64,000 nt of DNA from Agapetus fuscipes (taxonomy: Eukaryota > Arthropoda > Insecta > Trichoptera > Glossosomatidae): the NCBI GenBank assembly GCA_951799405.1, contig OX637352.1, positions 14,022,820-14,086,819 of the forward strand, in the 5' to 3' direction. Positions 11,283 through 21,800 of this stretch are shown here, in pieces. The translations under genes were made by a program, and so were the position numbers. How positions within the stretch are numbered: position 1 is the stretch's first letter; each line of letters opens with the position of its first letter. The notes under the pieces are model-generated. The model searched no databases and had not been told where the DNA came from. It saw nothing but the letters and a program-made list of their open reading frames with translations.

Positions 11283-11520
11283 TGGTCGATATCTCAGTTG
11301 TTAGAGTGCTTGCATTCCATGCCGTGAGCTCGGTTTTCGAGTCCCACCAAGGGTGTCAGATATGATTTCTCGTGTCGGTGTTTATTTCAAACCCAAAAAT
11401 AAAATACCGGCAAGGCTTACTCAGCCTTCGCAATAAACGAGTACCAGCTCCCTTGGAAGCTGGGAAACCCCCACTTTAACGGGAGTGGTTGGCGTAAAGC
11501 CAGCCCCCTTAACTGTAAAT
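11283..11520 (+). mobile_element. tRNA-derived SINE
   Basis: The head GGTCGATATCTCAGTTGTTAG is a pol III A-box-like sequence, and GGTTTTCGAGTCCCACC about 40 bases on is a B-box-like sequence, spaced as in a tRNA. The cloverleaf is too degraded for a functional tRNA, and the head is followed by an unrelated ~170-bp body (CAGGCAAGG-type and AAGCTGGGAAACCC blocks), the normal SINE layout. Confidence 0.6.
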
Positions 11521-11572
11521 ATAAATAGGTTCCACTTGCCACTTGCGGAACCCTCCAGGAATATTGCTATTG

Positions 11573-11775
11573 ATATAGCAAAGATATATTCACATGCCTA
11601 CAAACAAACACGTGCAAGTTTACGCTTACAATTGCTGAATAAGTACTTACGAATTAAAATCCAAGCCTCAAACAAACATACACCGTGCAACTTTTGCCGA
11701 CCATTCCTGACACAGAGGTGACATTGGCAAAGTGAACCTTTTTACAGTATGGTAACCAACCTATATGTTAAGGAA
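11573..11775 (-). repeat. Family X repeat copy
   Basis: Family blocks CTACAAACAAACACGTG, GTGCAACTTTTGCCGACC, GTGACATTGGCAAAGTGAACC and CCAACCTATATGTTAAGGA occur in order; GGGTGGTCAGCC is mostly deleted. Confidence 0.75.
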
Positions 11776-12383
11776 ATGCGTGTGCATGTTAGTGTGAATT
11801 AATAAATTTTTGAAAGGAAGATCTAGTTAGATTAAAATAATATCGAAGCTCTTTAAAGAATAGCAAAAATTATTTTCAACACTATATTTTTTTCAACCAA
11901 ATATTTTGTTTTGATATTTGCATTGTTTATACTTTCTTATCTTAGTAGAGAAAGATTTATAATCCTGTCCTCGGAACTGTTGCAGACATGGCAGGAACAA
12001 AAGCGCTATAATCCCTAAGGCTCTATTGTTTGACATGGACGGGTACGACTGCACATCTTCGGTACCTTTGCTTGCTTTGTTTTTTTTTTTAGTTTGAGGA
12101 GAAACTTTTATTACTTGATTACTGTTTGGAATGCTCGGGGCCCTATTCAGTTCTTCTGGGGCCCTTGAATAGTTGTTGTGAGAAGCTTGTATTTCCTAAG
12201 TATTGAAGACTTTGTCCGTATGAAACGTAGCGTTATAAAGTGGAAGTAAAAAAAGTGGCATTTCTTTACATTTTCTGTGCTTTATTTTTTAGAATAATGA
12301 TAAGAATACAACTTTTGGGGGCCCTTTGGCAGCGGGGGCCCTGGTTCGGTCGCACCGCTCGAACCGCCCTAGATCCGGGCCTG

Positions 12384-12480
12384 CATGCAGCATGTGTGAG
12401 CGCAAAATTATGCATGTCTGCTTGTGGAAATTCATTTAATATGAATCTCAAATGATACAACTCTTTGCAGCTTAGATTTA
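12384..12480 (+). repeat. Family X repeat, right part of the copy interrupted at 2966
   Basis: CATGCAGCATGTGTGAGCGCA continues the family sequence exactly where the part at 2826-2966 stops, through TTTAATATGAATCTCAAATG and CTTTGCAGCTTAGATTTAG. Confidence 0.8.
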
Positions 12481-12499
12481 GAGCCTTAAACACCAGCAT

Positions 12500-13069
12500 T
12501 ACAGATCAACTGCCATTTTTTTCAGTCCTTGCATGCTTCTTTCATTTCATCCATAATCAAAACCTTTTCATACAAGCTCTCCTTTTATTATGACTCTGGA
12601 TATCCTATTCATTGATTGATTGCTTGATTGAATTAATTTAAAATCCCTGATCACAGGCAAATGGTTTATCCTCAGAGTGTGTTAATATGTGAGTTTTTGA
12701 ACGGCTTTAACATCATTAACTCTTTATTGGAAAGTGATTGTAGTTTTCTGTGATAACGAAACAACGATTTCAAAAATCTCACTTCTATGAAAGACTGAAA
12801 ATTGAACAGTTTTGTGAAATGGGGTGATATTGAATTTAATCAATTTTTACAAGACGGGTGGTTAGCCTTTATTTTCTTCAATACCTCGCTAAAACTATGG
12901 CTACACAACCACCGACCAAAACAAAAGACTGGTTTGTTAGGGACTGTAAAGGAGCAAAAGGAAACAAGGAGTTGAAATGTGGCTTCTGAGAAAAGCATTA
13001 AGGAATACTGCACACAGTGCACATGAGAACTGCAGGAGACATAGACTTGTTTTGTGAGTAAAAACTAAT
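12500..13069. other. No recognisable gene (3' side of zinc-finger gene A)
   Basis: It lies downstream of the minus-strand zinc-finger gene. The last ~40 bases (ATAGACTTGTTTTGTGAGTAA onward) are shared with the 3' flank of copy B at 46519-46553, so the duplicated unit extends at least to here. Confidence 0.45.
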
Positions 13070-13077
13070 ATTCATGG

Positions 13078-13224
13078 ATTAAAATAAAAATTGCTTTGTT
13101 TTAATTCACATGAGTTTATTTTTGTACACGACCAGTTTCGGGAGAAGCAGTACCTCCCATCTTCAACTGGTCGTGTACAAAAATAAACTCATGTGAATTA
13201 AAACAAAGCAATTTTTATTTTAAT
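13078..13224. mobile_element. Near-perfect palindrome inserted in the 3' flank of zinc-finger gene A
   Basis: 59-bp arms (13078-13136 and 13166-13224; ATTAAAATAAAAATTGCTTT...) flank a 29-bp loop. AACTAATATTCA occurs just before and again at about 13270, and the paralogous flank of copy B (46540-46560) has a single AACTAATATTCA with no palindrome. That supports an insertion with target duplication. The loop contains GAAGATGGGAGG...CTCCCGAAAC (see the motif finding). Confidence 0.7.
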
Positions 13225-13282
13225 CTATTAAAATGAACTTTCACGAAGTTACTGCTGAAAATCTAGATAACTAATATTCAGA

Positions 13283-13425
13283 TTACGTCGGTGCTATGGC
13301 CGAGGGGGCCAAGTGGGCTGATCTTTCTAGCGCATTTGGAATAGATTAGATCAAATGCAACGTTGGTTCGATCCCCGCCTGGGTCATTTGATCATAACTT
13401 TGACCCTGGTTCAGCAGATGTAATT
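13283..13425 (+). mobile_element. tRNA-derived SINE head (class II tRNA-like)
   Basis: GGTGCTATGGCCGAGGGGGCC resembles the 5' end of a Ser/Leu tRNA, and GTTGGTTCGATCCCCGCC resembles a B-box/T-arm about 65 bases on, as expected for a long variable arm. The body has ACTTTGACCCTGGTTCAGC. It is absent from the paralogous position near 46560, so it is an insertion specific to copy A. Confidence 0.6.
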
Positions 13426-13636
13426 GGGTAATTATTAATTAATAATTAATTGAAATAAACAATAATGAATTATTAATTGATAATATTAATACTTGTTTCG
13501 AGCCAGGCAGAAAAGGTTGGTAAATTACATTCCTAGTCACAAATCTATTTAAAAAATAAAATAAAATAAAAATGAGACGCCATGCCTTGACAATTATTTT
13601 GTAATCTTTATAACAAAAGGCAATGGTGTTCATGCC

Positions 13637-13804
13637 TTACCATGGCATGTGTGTTTTTTCATGTCTTTCAAGATGACTTACCCGAATAGTTGTATACTCA
13701 CACTGATAACAAGCAAATGGTTTATTTTCAGAGTGTGTTTGTTTATGTGTTTTCAAATTACCTATCATTGCAGCTCTATAATCACATTGATCACAAGCAA
13801 ATGG
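13637..13804 (-). pseudogene. 3' continuation of zinc-finger gene A beyond the premature stop
   Basis: In the same frame as the 739-codon ORF, 55 further codons encode two more fingers (CDQCDYRAAMIGNLKTHKQTH, then CYQCEYTTIRVSHLERHEKTH) and end in MPW and a TAA at 13637-13639. The last unit differs from the array and matches the distal end of copy B (around 46620-46690), which marks it as the original C-terminus. So the array lost its last two fingers to one nonsense base, unless the stop is polymorphic or read through. Confidence 0.75.
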
Positions 13805-16024
13805 TTAATGTCCAGAGTGGGTTCGTTTATGTGTTTTCAAAGTATCCAAGCGTACAGCCCTATAATCACATTGATCGCAAGAAAATGTTTTATGGCCAGA
13901 GTGAGTTAGTTTATGTGTTTTCAAATTACCTATCATCGTAGCTCTGTAATCACATTGATCACAAGCAAATGGTTTATGTCCAGAGTGGGTTCGTTTATGT
14001 GTTTTCAAAGTACCCATATGTGCTGTCCTATAATCACATTGATCACAAGCAAACGGTTTATGGCCAGAGTGTGTTCGTTTATGTGATTTCAAATTACCTT
14101 TCATTGCAGCTCTGTAATCACATTGATCACAAGCAAATGGTTTATGTCCAGAGTGTGTTCGTTTATGTGTTTTTAAAGTACCCAAGTGTACAGTCCTATA
14201 ATCACATTGATCACAAGCAAATGGTTTATGTCCAGAGTGTGTTCGTTTATGTGATTTCAAAGTACCTATCATTGCAGCTCTGTAATCACATTGATCACAA
14301 GCAAATGGTTTATGTCCAGAGTGTGTTAGTTTATGTGTATTCAAATTACCTAACTGTGAAGCTTTATAATCACACTGATCACATGCAAATGGTTTTTGTC
14401 TAGAGTGTGTTAGTTTATGTGTTTTCAAACTACGTAAGTGTACTGTCTTAAAATCACATTGATCACAAGCAAATGGTTTATGTCCAGAGTGGGTTCGTTT
14501 ATGTGTTTGCAAAGTATCCAAGCGTACAGTCCTATAATCACATTGATCACAAGCAAATGGTTTATGTCCAGAGTGTGTTTGTTTATGTAATTTCAGAGTA
14601 CCTGGGTATGAAGATTTATAATCACACTGATCACATGAAAATGCTTTATGTCCAGAGTGTGTTAGTTTATGTGTTTTCAAATTACGTACCTGTGTAGTCT
14701 TATAATTGCATTGATCACAAGCAAATGATTTATGTCCAGAGTGTGTTAGTTTATGTGATTTCAAAGTACTTGGCCGTACAGTTTTATAATCACATTGATC
14801 ACATGCAAATGGTTTATGTCCAGAGTGTGTTAGTTTATGTGTTTTCAAAGTACCTAACTGTGAAGCTTTATAATCACATTGATCACATGCAAATGGTTTA
14901 TCGCCACAGTGTGTTAGTTTATGTTTTTTCAAACTACCTAAGTGTCCAGTCTTATAATCACATTGATCACAAGCAAAAGGTTTATGGCCACAGCATGATA
15001 GTTTATGTGTTTTCAAAGTACCTAACTGTGAAGCTTTATAATCACATTGGTCACATGCAAATGGTTTATCGCCACAGTGTGTTAGTTTATGTGTTTTAAA
15101 ACTATCTAAGTGTCCAGTCTGAAAATCACATTGATCGCAACCAAATGGTTTAAGGCCACAGTGTGTTAGTTTATGTGTTTTAAAACTATCTAAGTGTTCA
15201 GTCTTAAAATCAAATTGATCACAAGCCAATGGTTCATGGTCAGAGAGTGTTAGTTTATGTAATTTCGAAGTCCCTGACTGTGAAGCTTTATAATTACACT
15301 GATCACAAGTAAATGATTTATATCCAGAGTGATTTAATCCATGGATTTTCAAACTATCTGCTTGTGCAGCTTCACACTGATCACAAGAAAATTGCTTCTG
15401 TCCAGTGTCTTTCAGTTCGTGTCTTTGAATACTAGATTTCCACACTGATTTGAAGCTACAATAATTGCAAAAACATTGTTTGTTTTTTTCAATGGCCAAC
15501 GTTTTGAGTTTGTTTTTTTTCTCATCGCCTTGTTCACCTCTTATATGAGTGTTAGTTTCCTGTTGATCTGCTGAGGTGGATGGCTCGCTCTCTAAGGTTG
15601 TGTGTCCGTGATGTTGGCTCTCGCTTGTTCCCAGGAAACATCCATAGTCTGCTGTGTTCTCCAGCTCGCAGCAACTGAACATCTGATGGATCCTTAAGTG
15701 TTTATTTAGATTGGTCTTGTAGCTGCAGGCATGGCACACATGCTCCAACCTGGCAAGATCATCTGAAAACCATCGATTGATTGATGAAATGTCGATTCTG
15801 TCCAACAATTCGCAGGATTCCTTAAAGAAGCCATGAGGCGGAGTGGCCGAGTCCTCATTCTTCACATTATCCACCACAGAGTCCTCGGCAAGCCATTCCT
15901 TCTTAATATCCAGTCTCTCTTGCTTCACATCGCTCTCTTCGATGTCTATTTGTTCATCTGAGTGCGCTAGATGTGCATCCATAACCCCCGGGACCAGCTC
16001 CTCAAGTTTCACAACCGCGTCCAT
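13805..16024 (-). CDS. C2H2 zinc-finger protein, copy A (739 codons, premature stop)
   Basis: Probable nuclear DNA-binding protein. It starts at MDAVVKLEELVPGVMDAHLA with an acidic N-terminal region (about residues 1-110; KQERLDIKKEW) and degenerate fingers up to about residue 250. It then has 18 tandem 28-residue units of the form CDQCDY-x-LxTHKxTHSGHKPFA. About 15 keep all four C2H2 ligands. One lacks the second Cys (CDQF), one the second His (HKLTL), and one has C for the last His (HKLSC). The linker is SGHKPFA rather than TGEKP. No ZAD or BTB domain is visible, and the frame is a single exon. The final TAA at 13805-13807 falls where neighbouring units have AAA (Lys of HKP), and the frame continues past it for 55 codons. 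Confidence 0.85.
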   Translation of the reverse strand: MDAVVKLEELVPGVMDAHLAHSDEQIDIEESDVKQERLDIKKEWLAEDSVVDNVKNEDSATPPHGFFKESCELLDRIDISSINRWFSDDLARLEHVCHACSYKTNLNKHLRIHQMFSCCELENTADYGCFLGTSESQHHGHTTLESEPSTSADQQETNTHIRGEQGDEKKNKLKTLAIEKNKQCFCNYCSFKSVWKSSIQRHELKDTGQKQFSCDQCEAAQADSLKIHGLNHSGYKSFTCDQCNYKASQSGTSKLHKLTLSDHEPLACDQFDFKTEHLDSFKTHKLTHCGLKPFGCDQCDFQTGHLDSFKTHKLTHCGDKPFACDQCDYKASQLGTLKTHKLSCCGHKPFACDQCDYKTGHLGSLKKHKLTHCGDKPFACDQCDYKASQLGTLKTHKLTHSGHKPFACDQCDYKTVRPSTLKSHKLTHSGHKSFACDQCNYKTTQVRNLKTHKLTHSGHKAFSCDQCDYKSSYPGTLKLHKQTHSGHKPFACDQCDYRTVRLDTLQTHKRTHSGHKPFACDQCDFKTVHLRSLKTHKLTHSRQKPFACDQCDYKASQLGNLNTHKLTHSGHKPFACDQCDYRAAMIGTLKSHKRTHSGHKPFACDQCDYRTVHLGTLKTHKRTHSGHKPFACDQCDYRAAMKGNLKSHKRTHSGHKPFACDQCDYRTAHMGTLKTHKRTHSGHKPFACDQCDYRATMIGNLKTHKLTHSGHKTFSCDQCDYRAVRLDTLKTHKRTHSGH

Positions 16025-16149
16025 TTTGATTACTTTTACAAAACATTAAACCCAACTTTCAACAATTAATAGGTCTGGGACTCAACACGGAGCTGACAAA
16101 AGAGATTACAATTTCTTTAAAAACACCGGTGTGAAGACAGCCTGATCGG
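16025..16149 (-). promoter_or_regulatory. 5' flank of zinc-finger gene A
   Basis: The sequence from the ATG to about 16125 is nearly the same as the 5' flank of copy B (55093-55190). The two diverge at AAAAACAC, where copy A enters CGGTGTGAAGACAG (foldback-type end sequence). No TATA box or initiator can be assigned with confidence. Confidence 0.35.
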
Positions 16150-16364
16150 ACGCCTGTGACGCCAGCCTGACAGCTGGGGATGAGAACTCACAAACCGGGT
16201 TTCCCAAGATGTATGGAATATTTTTTTAATGAAAAAAAAATATTTTTAACTGAAATAAAAGTAATATACAATGAAACGGACATTCATTCAAAAAAAATTG
16301 AGCACGAAATTAAATTAATAACAAAAAAACATGAGCGCCGAAAATATAGATGATAACTACATCT

Positions 16365-16605
16365 ATAATCTAAGTTGCAAGGATATATTCATTCAAAGGT
16401 CTCAGATGTATGCCCACAAACAAACACGTGTAGTTCGCGCTTACAAATGCTGATTGTGTACTTACAAATAAAATCCAAACCTCAAATGAACATAAGCCCT
16501 GCAACTCTTGCCGACATTCCCTGAAACAGGGGTGACATTGGCAAAGTGAACCATTTTTTACAGTATGGGTGGTCAGCCTCATACCAACCTATAAGTCAAG
16601 GAATA
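16365..16605 (-). repeat. Family X repeat inside satellite element 1
   Basis: Near full-length copy (TAAGTTGCAAGGATATATTC to CTATAAGTCAAGGA). The same copy sits at the same place in the truncated sister element (55455-55695), so it was inside the element before the two copies separated. Confidence 0.8.
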
Positions 16606-16639
16606 CATACTACTACAAATACCTTAGTTTTTCCTTCGG

Positions 16640-18350
16640 GACAATTTTAAGATTTTTTATTTCGTAGCTTGGCAATTTTCACTAAATTTTTTTTTTTTTT
16701 TGATTAATTATGTCTTTAATTAACATAATTTGAAATAAAAATAAACTTCTATCCGTCCGTCTTTATAAAAAAGATACATCGAAAAATAATCGGATATTTG
16801 TTTTAAAGTTCCAACTTCAAGATTTTTTATTTCGTAGCTTGGGAATTTCCACCTAAATTTTATTAAATTAATTGATTATTTATGTCTTTTATTAACATAA
16901 TTTGAAATAAAAAAGAAATTTGTATGCGTCCGTGTTTGAAAAAAATTACATCGAAAAAAAATCGGAATTTTCTTATAAAGTACCAAATTCAAGATTTTTT
17001 ATTTCGTAGGTTGGGAATTTCCACCTAAATTTTATTGGCATAATTGATTATTTATGTTTTTAATTAACATAATTTGAAATAAAAAAGAAACTTGTATGCG
17101 TCCGTGTTTGAAAAAAATTACATAAAAAAATAATCGGAATTGTCTTATTAAGTACCAAATTCAAGATTTTTTATTTCGTAGCTTGGGAATTTCCACCTCA
17201 ATTTTTTTGGCTTATTTGATTACTTATGTCTTTAATTAACATAATTTGAAATAAAAAATAAACTTGTATGCGTCCGTGTTTGAAAAAAATTACATCGAAA
17301 AAAAATCGGATATTTGTTTTAAAGTTCCAACTTCGAGATTTTTTATTTCGTAGCTTGGGAATTTCCACTTAAATTTTATTGGCTTAATTGATTGATTATG
17401 TCCTTAGTTAACATAACTTCAAAGAAAAAAGAAACTTGTATGCGTCCGTGTTTTAAAAAAATTACATCAAAAAATAATCGGAATTTTCTTATAAAGTACC
17501 AAATTCAAGATTTTTTATTTCGTAGCTTGAGAATTTCCACTTAAATTTTATTTGCTTAATTGATTATTTATGTCTTAAATTAACATAATTTGAAATAAAA
17601 AATAAACTTGTATGCGTCCGTGTTTGAAAAAAATTACATCGAAAAAAAATCGGATATTTGTTTTAAAGTTCCAACTTCGAGATTTTTTATTTCGTAGCTT
17701 GGGAATTTCCACTTAAATTTTATTGGCTTAATTGATTATTTATGTCTTTAGTTAACATAATTTGAAATAAAAAATAAACTTGTATGCGTCCGTGTTTGAA
17801 AAAAATTACATCAAAAAATAATCGGAATTTTCTTAAAAAGTACCAAATTCAAGATTTTTTATTTCGTAGCTTGGGAATTTCCACTTAAATTTTATTGGCT
17901 TAATTGATTAATTATGTCTTTAATTAACATAATTAAAAATAAAAAATAAACTTGTATGCGTCCGTGTTTAAAAAAAAATCCATCAAAAAATGTTCAATAC
18001 TGTTATAAATATGTAAATTTAAAAGAAAAAATATTCATAGTTCGGAACTTTTTACAAGTTTGTTTTTAGGTGTGATGATGTATAATATTATATTTTTACA
18101 TAAACTGAAATAAAAAATTGCACCCTACTACTTAATTTTCGAAAACCATTCCATCTAAAGAAACTCGGTCAAATTGTTGAAAATTTGCAAATTTCAAAAT
18201 TTTTTTTTTCGCATCTTAGAAATTTCCACTTGAATTTTTTTAGCTCTATTGATTTATTATACCTTCAATTTATATAAATTAAAATAAAAAATGAACTTCT
18301 ATGCGTCCATATCTATGAGAAATTCCATTTTACTAAAAGGGCTGTAAGTG
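16640..18350. repeat. 172-bp tandem repeat array
   Basis: The landmark GATTTTTTATTTCGTAG recurs at 16651, 16821, 16993, 17165, 17337, 17509, 17681 and 17853, a period of 170-172 bp. About eight clean units are followed by one or two degenerate ones to about 18350. Adjacent units alternate slightly (ACTTCGAGATT vs AATTCAAGATT), hinting at a dimer. The unit is related to the 171-bp repeat of element 2. Confidence 0.9.
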
Positions 18351-18819
18351 GGAGGATCAGAATTTTTCTCTTAAGTTAATGGTTATTTTTAATAGTTTTT
18401 AGTATTGTCTTTCAAATTGCATATTTAAAATTTAATTTTTTTATTGCTTTATTACATTATAATTAAGTTATAACCTTTTTTTTTTATATGGGGAAATTTA
18501 AATTTTGGGCTGCCACCTGTCAGGCTGGCGTCACAGGCGTCCTGATCGGTGTGAAGACAGCCTGACGTGAGCCTACCGGTGTGAAGACAGCCTGACAGGT
18601 GCTAGCCTGACAGCTGGGGAAATCTGGGGATGAAAACGAAAAAACCCGTTTCCCTAAATGTATGGATTACTTTTTTTTTAGAGAAAAAATTATATTTTAA
18701 CAATTTATAGGTATAAAAACATTTAAAGACCAAATGCGTTCACAAATAAACTTAATAAATCTTTCGCAAACAAAAATATACACGAAAAGGCGTATCCTTC
18801 ACATATTCATGAAGCTTTG

Positions 18820-21800
18820 TAAATGCCTTTATGTCAACTGTTTGTGAAAAACGAAATCATAGACCGTATTTTTTTACGACTGATTATGTTGACTAGGGAT
18901 GTACTCAAGCATAATCAGCAATAAAATTTAGGAGATTCTACCCATAGAGAAAAAAAATGTCGAAATTTTCATAGTTATATGAAAAATCATACTTTTGCGA
19001 TGGAAGATTGTGAAAAAACTAAATCATAGACTGTATTTTTTTACGACTGATTATGTTGACTAGGGATGTACTCAAGCATAATCAGCAATAAAATTTGGGA
19101 GATTCTACCCAAGCCATAGAGAAAAAAATTGTCGAAATTTTCATAGTCATATGAAAAATCATATTTTTTGCGATGGAAGATTGTGAAAAAACGAAAGCAT
19201 AGACTGTATTTTTTTACGATTGATTATGTTAACTAGAGATGTATTCAAGCATAATAAGCAGTAAAATTGAGGAGATTCTACCCAAGCCAAAGAGAAAAAA
19301 AATGTCGAAATTTTCATAGTCATATGAAAAATCATATTTTCTGCGATGGAAGATTGTGAAAAAACGAAAACATAGACTGTACTTTTTTACGATTGATTAT
19401 GTTAACTAGGGATGTATTCAAGCATAAAAAGCAATAAAATTTGGAAGATTCTACCCAAGCCATGGAAAAAAAATTGTCGAAATTTTCATAGTCATATCAA
19501 AAATCATATTTTTGCGATGGAAGATTGTGAAAAAACTAAATCATAGACTGTATTTTTTTACGACTGATTATGTTGACTAGGGATGTATTCAAGCATAATC
19601 AGCAATAAAATTTGGGAGATTCTACCCAAGCCATAGAGAAAAAAAATGTCGAAATTTTCATAGTTATGTGAAAATCATATTTTTGCGATGGAAGATTGTG
19701 AAAAAACTAAATCATAGACTGTACTTTTTTACGATTGATTATGTTAACAAGAGATGTATTCAAGCATAATAAGCAATAAAATTTGGGAGATTCTACCCAA
19801 GCCATAGAGAAAAAAATTGTCGAAATTTTCATAGTCATATGAAAAATCATATTTTTGCGATGGAAGATTGTGAAAAAACGAAAACATAGACTGTACTTTT
19901 TTACGATTGATTATGTTAACAAGAGATGTATTCAAGCATAATAAGCAATAAAATTTGGGAGATTCTACCCAAGCCATAGAGAAAAAAATTGTCGAAATTT
20001 TCATAGTCATATGAAAAATCATATTTTCTGCGATGGAAGATTGTGAAAAAACGAAATCATAGACTGTATTTTTTTACGATTGATTATGTTAACTAGGGAT
20101 GTATGTAAGCATAAAAAGCAATAAAATTTGGGAGATTCTACCCAAGCCATAGAGAAAAAAATTGTCGAACCTTTCATAGTCATATGAAAAATCATATTTT
20201 CTGCGATGGAAGATTGTGAAAAAACGAAAACATAGACTGTACTTTTTTACGATTGATTATGTTAATTAAGGATGTATTCAAGCATAATAAGCAATAAAAT
20301 TTTGGAGATTCTACCCAAGCCATAGAGAAAAAAATTGTCGAAATTTTCATAGTCATATGAAAAATCATATTTTCTGCGATGGAAGATTGTGAAAAAACGA
20401 AAACATAGACTGTACTTTTTTACGATTGATTATGTTAACTAGGGATGTATTCAAGCATAAAAAGCAATAAAATTTGGGAGATTCTACCCAAGCCATAGAA
20501 AAAAAATTGTCGAAATTTTCATAGTCATATCAAAAATCATATTTTTGCGATGGAAGATTGTGAAAAAACGAAAACATAGACTGTACTTTTTTACGATTGA
20601 TTATGTTAACAAGAGATGTATTCAAGCATAATAAGCAATAAAATTTGGGAGATTCTACCCAAGCCATAGAGAAAAAAAATGTCGAAATTTTCATAGTTAT
20701 ATGAAAAATCATATTTTTGCGATGGTAGATTGTGAAAAAACTAAATCATAGACTGTATTTTTTTACGACTGATTATGTTGACTAGGGATGTATTTAAGCA
20801 TAATCAGCAATAAAATTTGGGAGATTCTACCCAAGCCATAGAGAAAAAAAATGTCGAAATTTTCATAGTTATATGAAAATCATATTTTTGCGATGGAAGA
20901 TTGTGAAAAAACGAAAACATAGACTGTACTTTTTTACGATTGATTATGTTAACAAGAGATGTATTCAAGCATAATAAGCAATAAAATTTGGGAGATTCTA
21001 CCCAAGCCATAGAGAAAAAAAATGTCGAAATTTTCATAGTTATATGAAAAATCATATTTTTGCGATGGTAGATTGTGAAAAAACTAAATCATAGACTGTA
21101 TTTTTTTACGACTGATTATGTTGACTAGGGATGTATTTAAGCATAATCAGCAATAAAATTTGGGAGATTCTACCCAAGCCATAGAGAAAAAAAATGTCGA
21201 AATTTTCATAGTTATATGAAAATCATATTTTTGCGATGGAAGATTGTGAAAAAACGAAAACATAGACTGTACTTTTTTACGATTGATTATGTTAACAAGA
21301 GATGTATTCAAGCATAATAAGCAATAAAATTTGGGAGATTCTACCCAAGCCATAGAGAAAAAAAATGTCGAAATTTTCATAGTTATATGAAAAATCATAT
21401 TTTTGCGATGGTAGATTGTGAAAAAACTAAATCATAGACTGTATTTTTTTACGACTGATTATGTTGACTAGGGATGTATTTAAGCATAATCAGCAATAAA
21501 ATTTGGGAGATTCTACCCAAGCCATAGAGAAAAAAAATGTCGAAATTTTCATAGTTATATGAAAATCATATTTTTGCGATGGAAGATTGTGAAAAAACGA
21601 AAACATAGACTGTACTTTTTTAGGATTGATTATGTTAACAAGAGATGTATTCAAGCATAATAAGCAATAAAATTTGGGAGATTCTACCCAAGCCATAGAA
21701 AAAAAATTGTCGAAATTTTCATAGTCATATCAAAAATCATATTTTTGCGATGGAAGATTGTGAAAAAACGAAAACATAGACTGTCCTTTTTTACGATTGA

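Larger units (their letters stand above)
2967..12383. mobile_element. 9.4-kb composite hAT-like insertion
   Basis: The left end CAGGCCCGGATTAACC and the right end (reverse complement CAGGCCCGGATCTAGG) share an 11-bp terminal inverted repeat, with GGGGGCCCTGG-type subterminal blocks on both sides. CATGCAGC is duplicated exactly at 2959-2966 and 12384-12391. CAG ends plus an 8-bp duplication are the hAT pattern. No hAT transposase frame is visible inside. The interior holds other elements (3334-7103, 8897-9560, 11283-11520 and family X copies). The alternative is two separate elements whose outer flanks match by chance, which the rebuilt family X copy makes unlikely. Confidence 0.65.
16150..18540. 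mobile_element. Satellite-bearing TIR element 1 (2.39 kb, 9-bp target duplication)
   Basis: The ends read ACGCCTGTGACGCCAGCCTG inward from both sides, followed by GACAG(G/C)TG motifs. CCTGATCGG is duplicated exactly at 16141-16149 and 18541-18549. The left subterminal part (16180-16640) includes a family X copy. The body is a tandem array of 172-bp units, and the right subterminal part ends GGGGAAATTTAAATTTTGGG. No transposase frame. A 9-bp duplication fits foldback (FB) or Mutator-like elements. The target CCTGATCGG lies within sequence resembling the end of element 2's family. Confidence 0.8.

Noticed and set aside
13283..13360. Possible functional Ser/Leu tRNA gene
   Set aside because: Only the boxes match; the acceptor stem does not pair and a SINE body follows.
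13649..15099. Long plus-strand frames with repeats of the type VYVQSVFVYVISNYL
   Set aside because: Antisense shadow of the zinc-finger array; same periodicity (84 bp) and no independent support.
16640..18000. Regularly spaced repeats that could resemble a CRISPR array
   Set aside because: Period 172 bp with no unique spacers, eukaryotic context; it is a tandem satellite.
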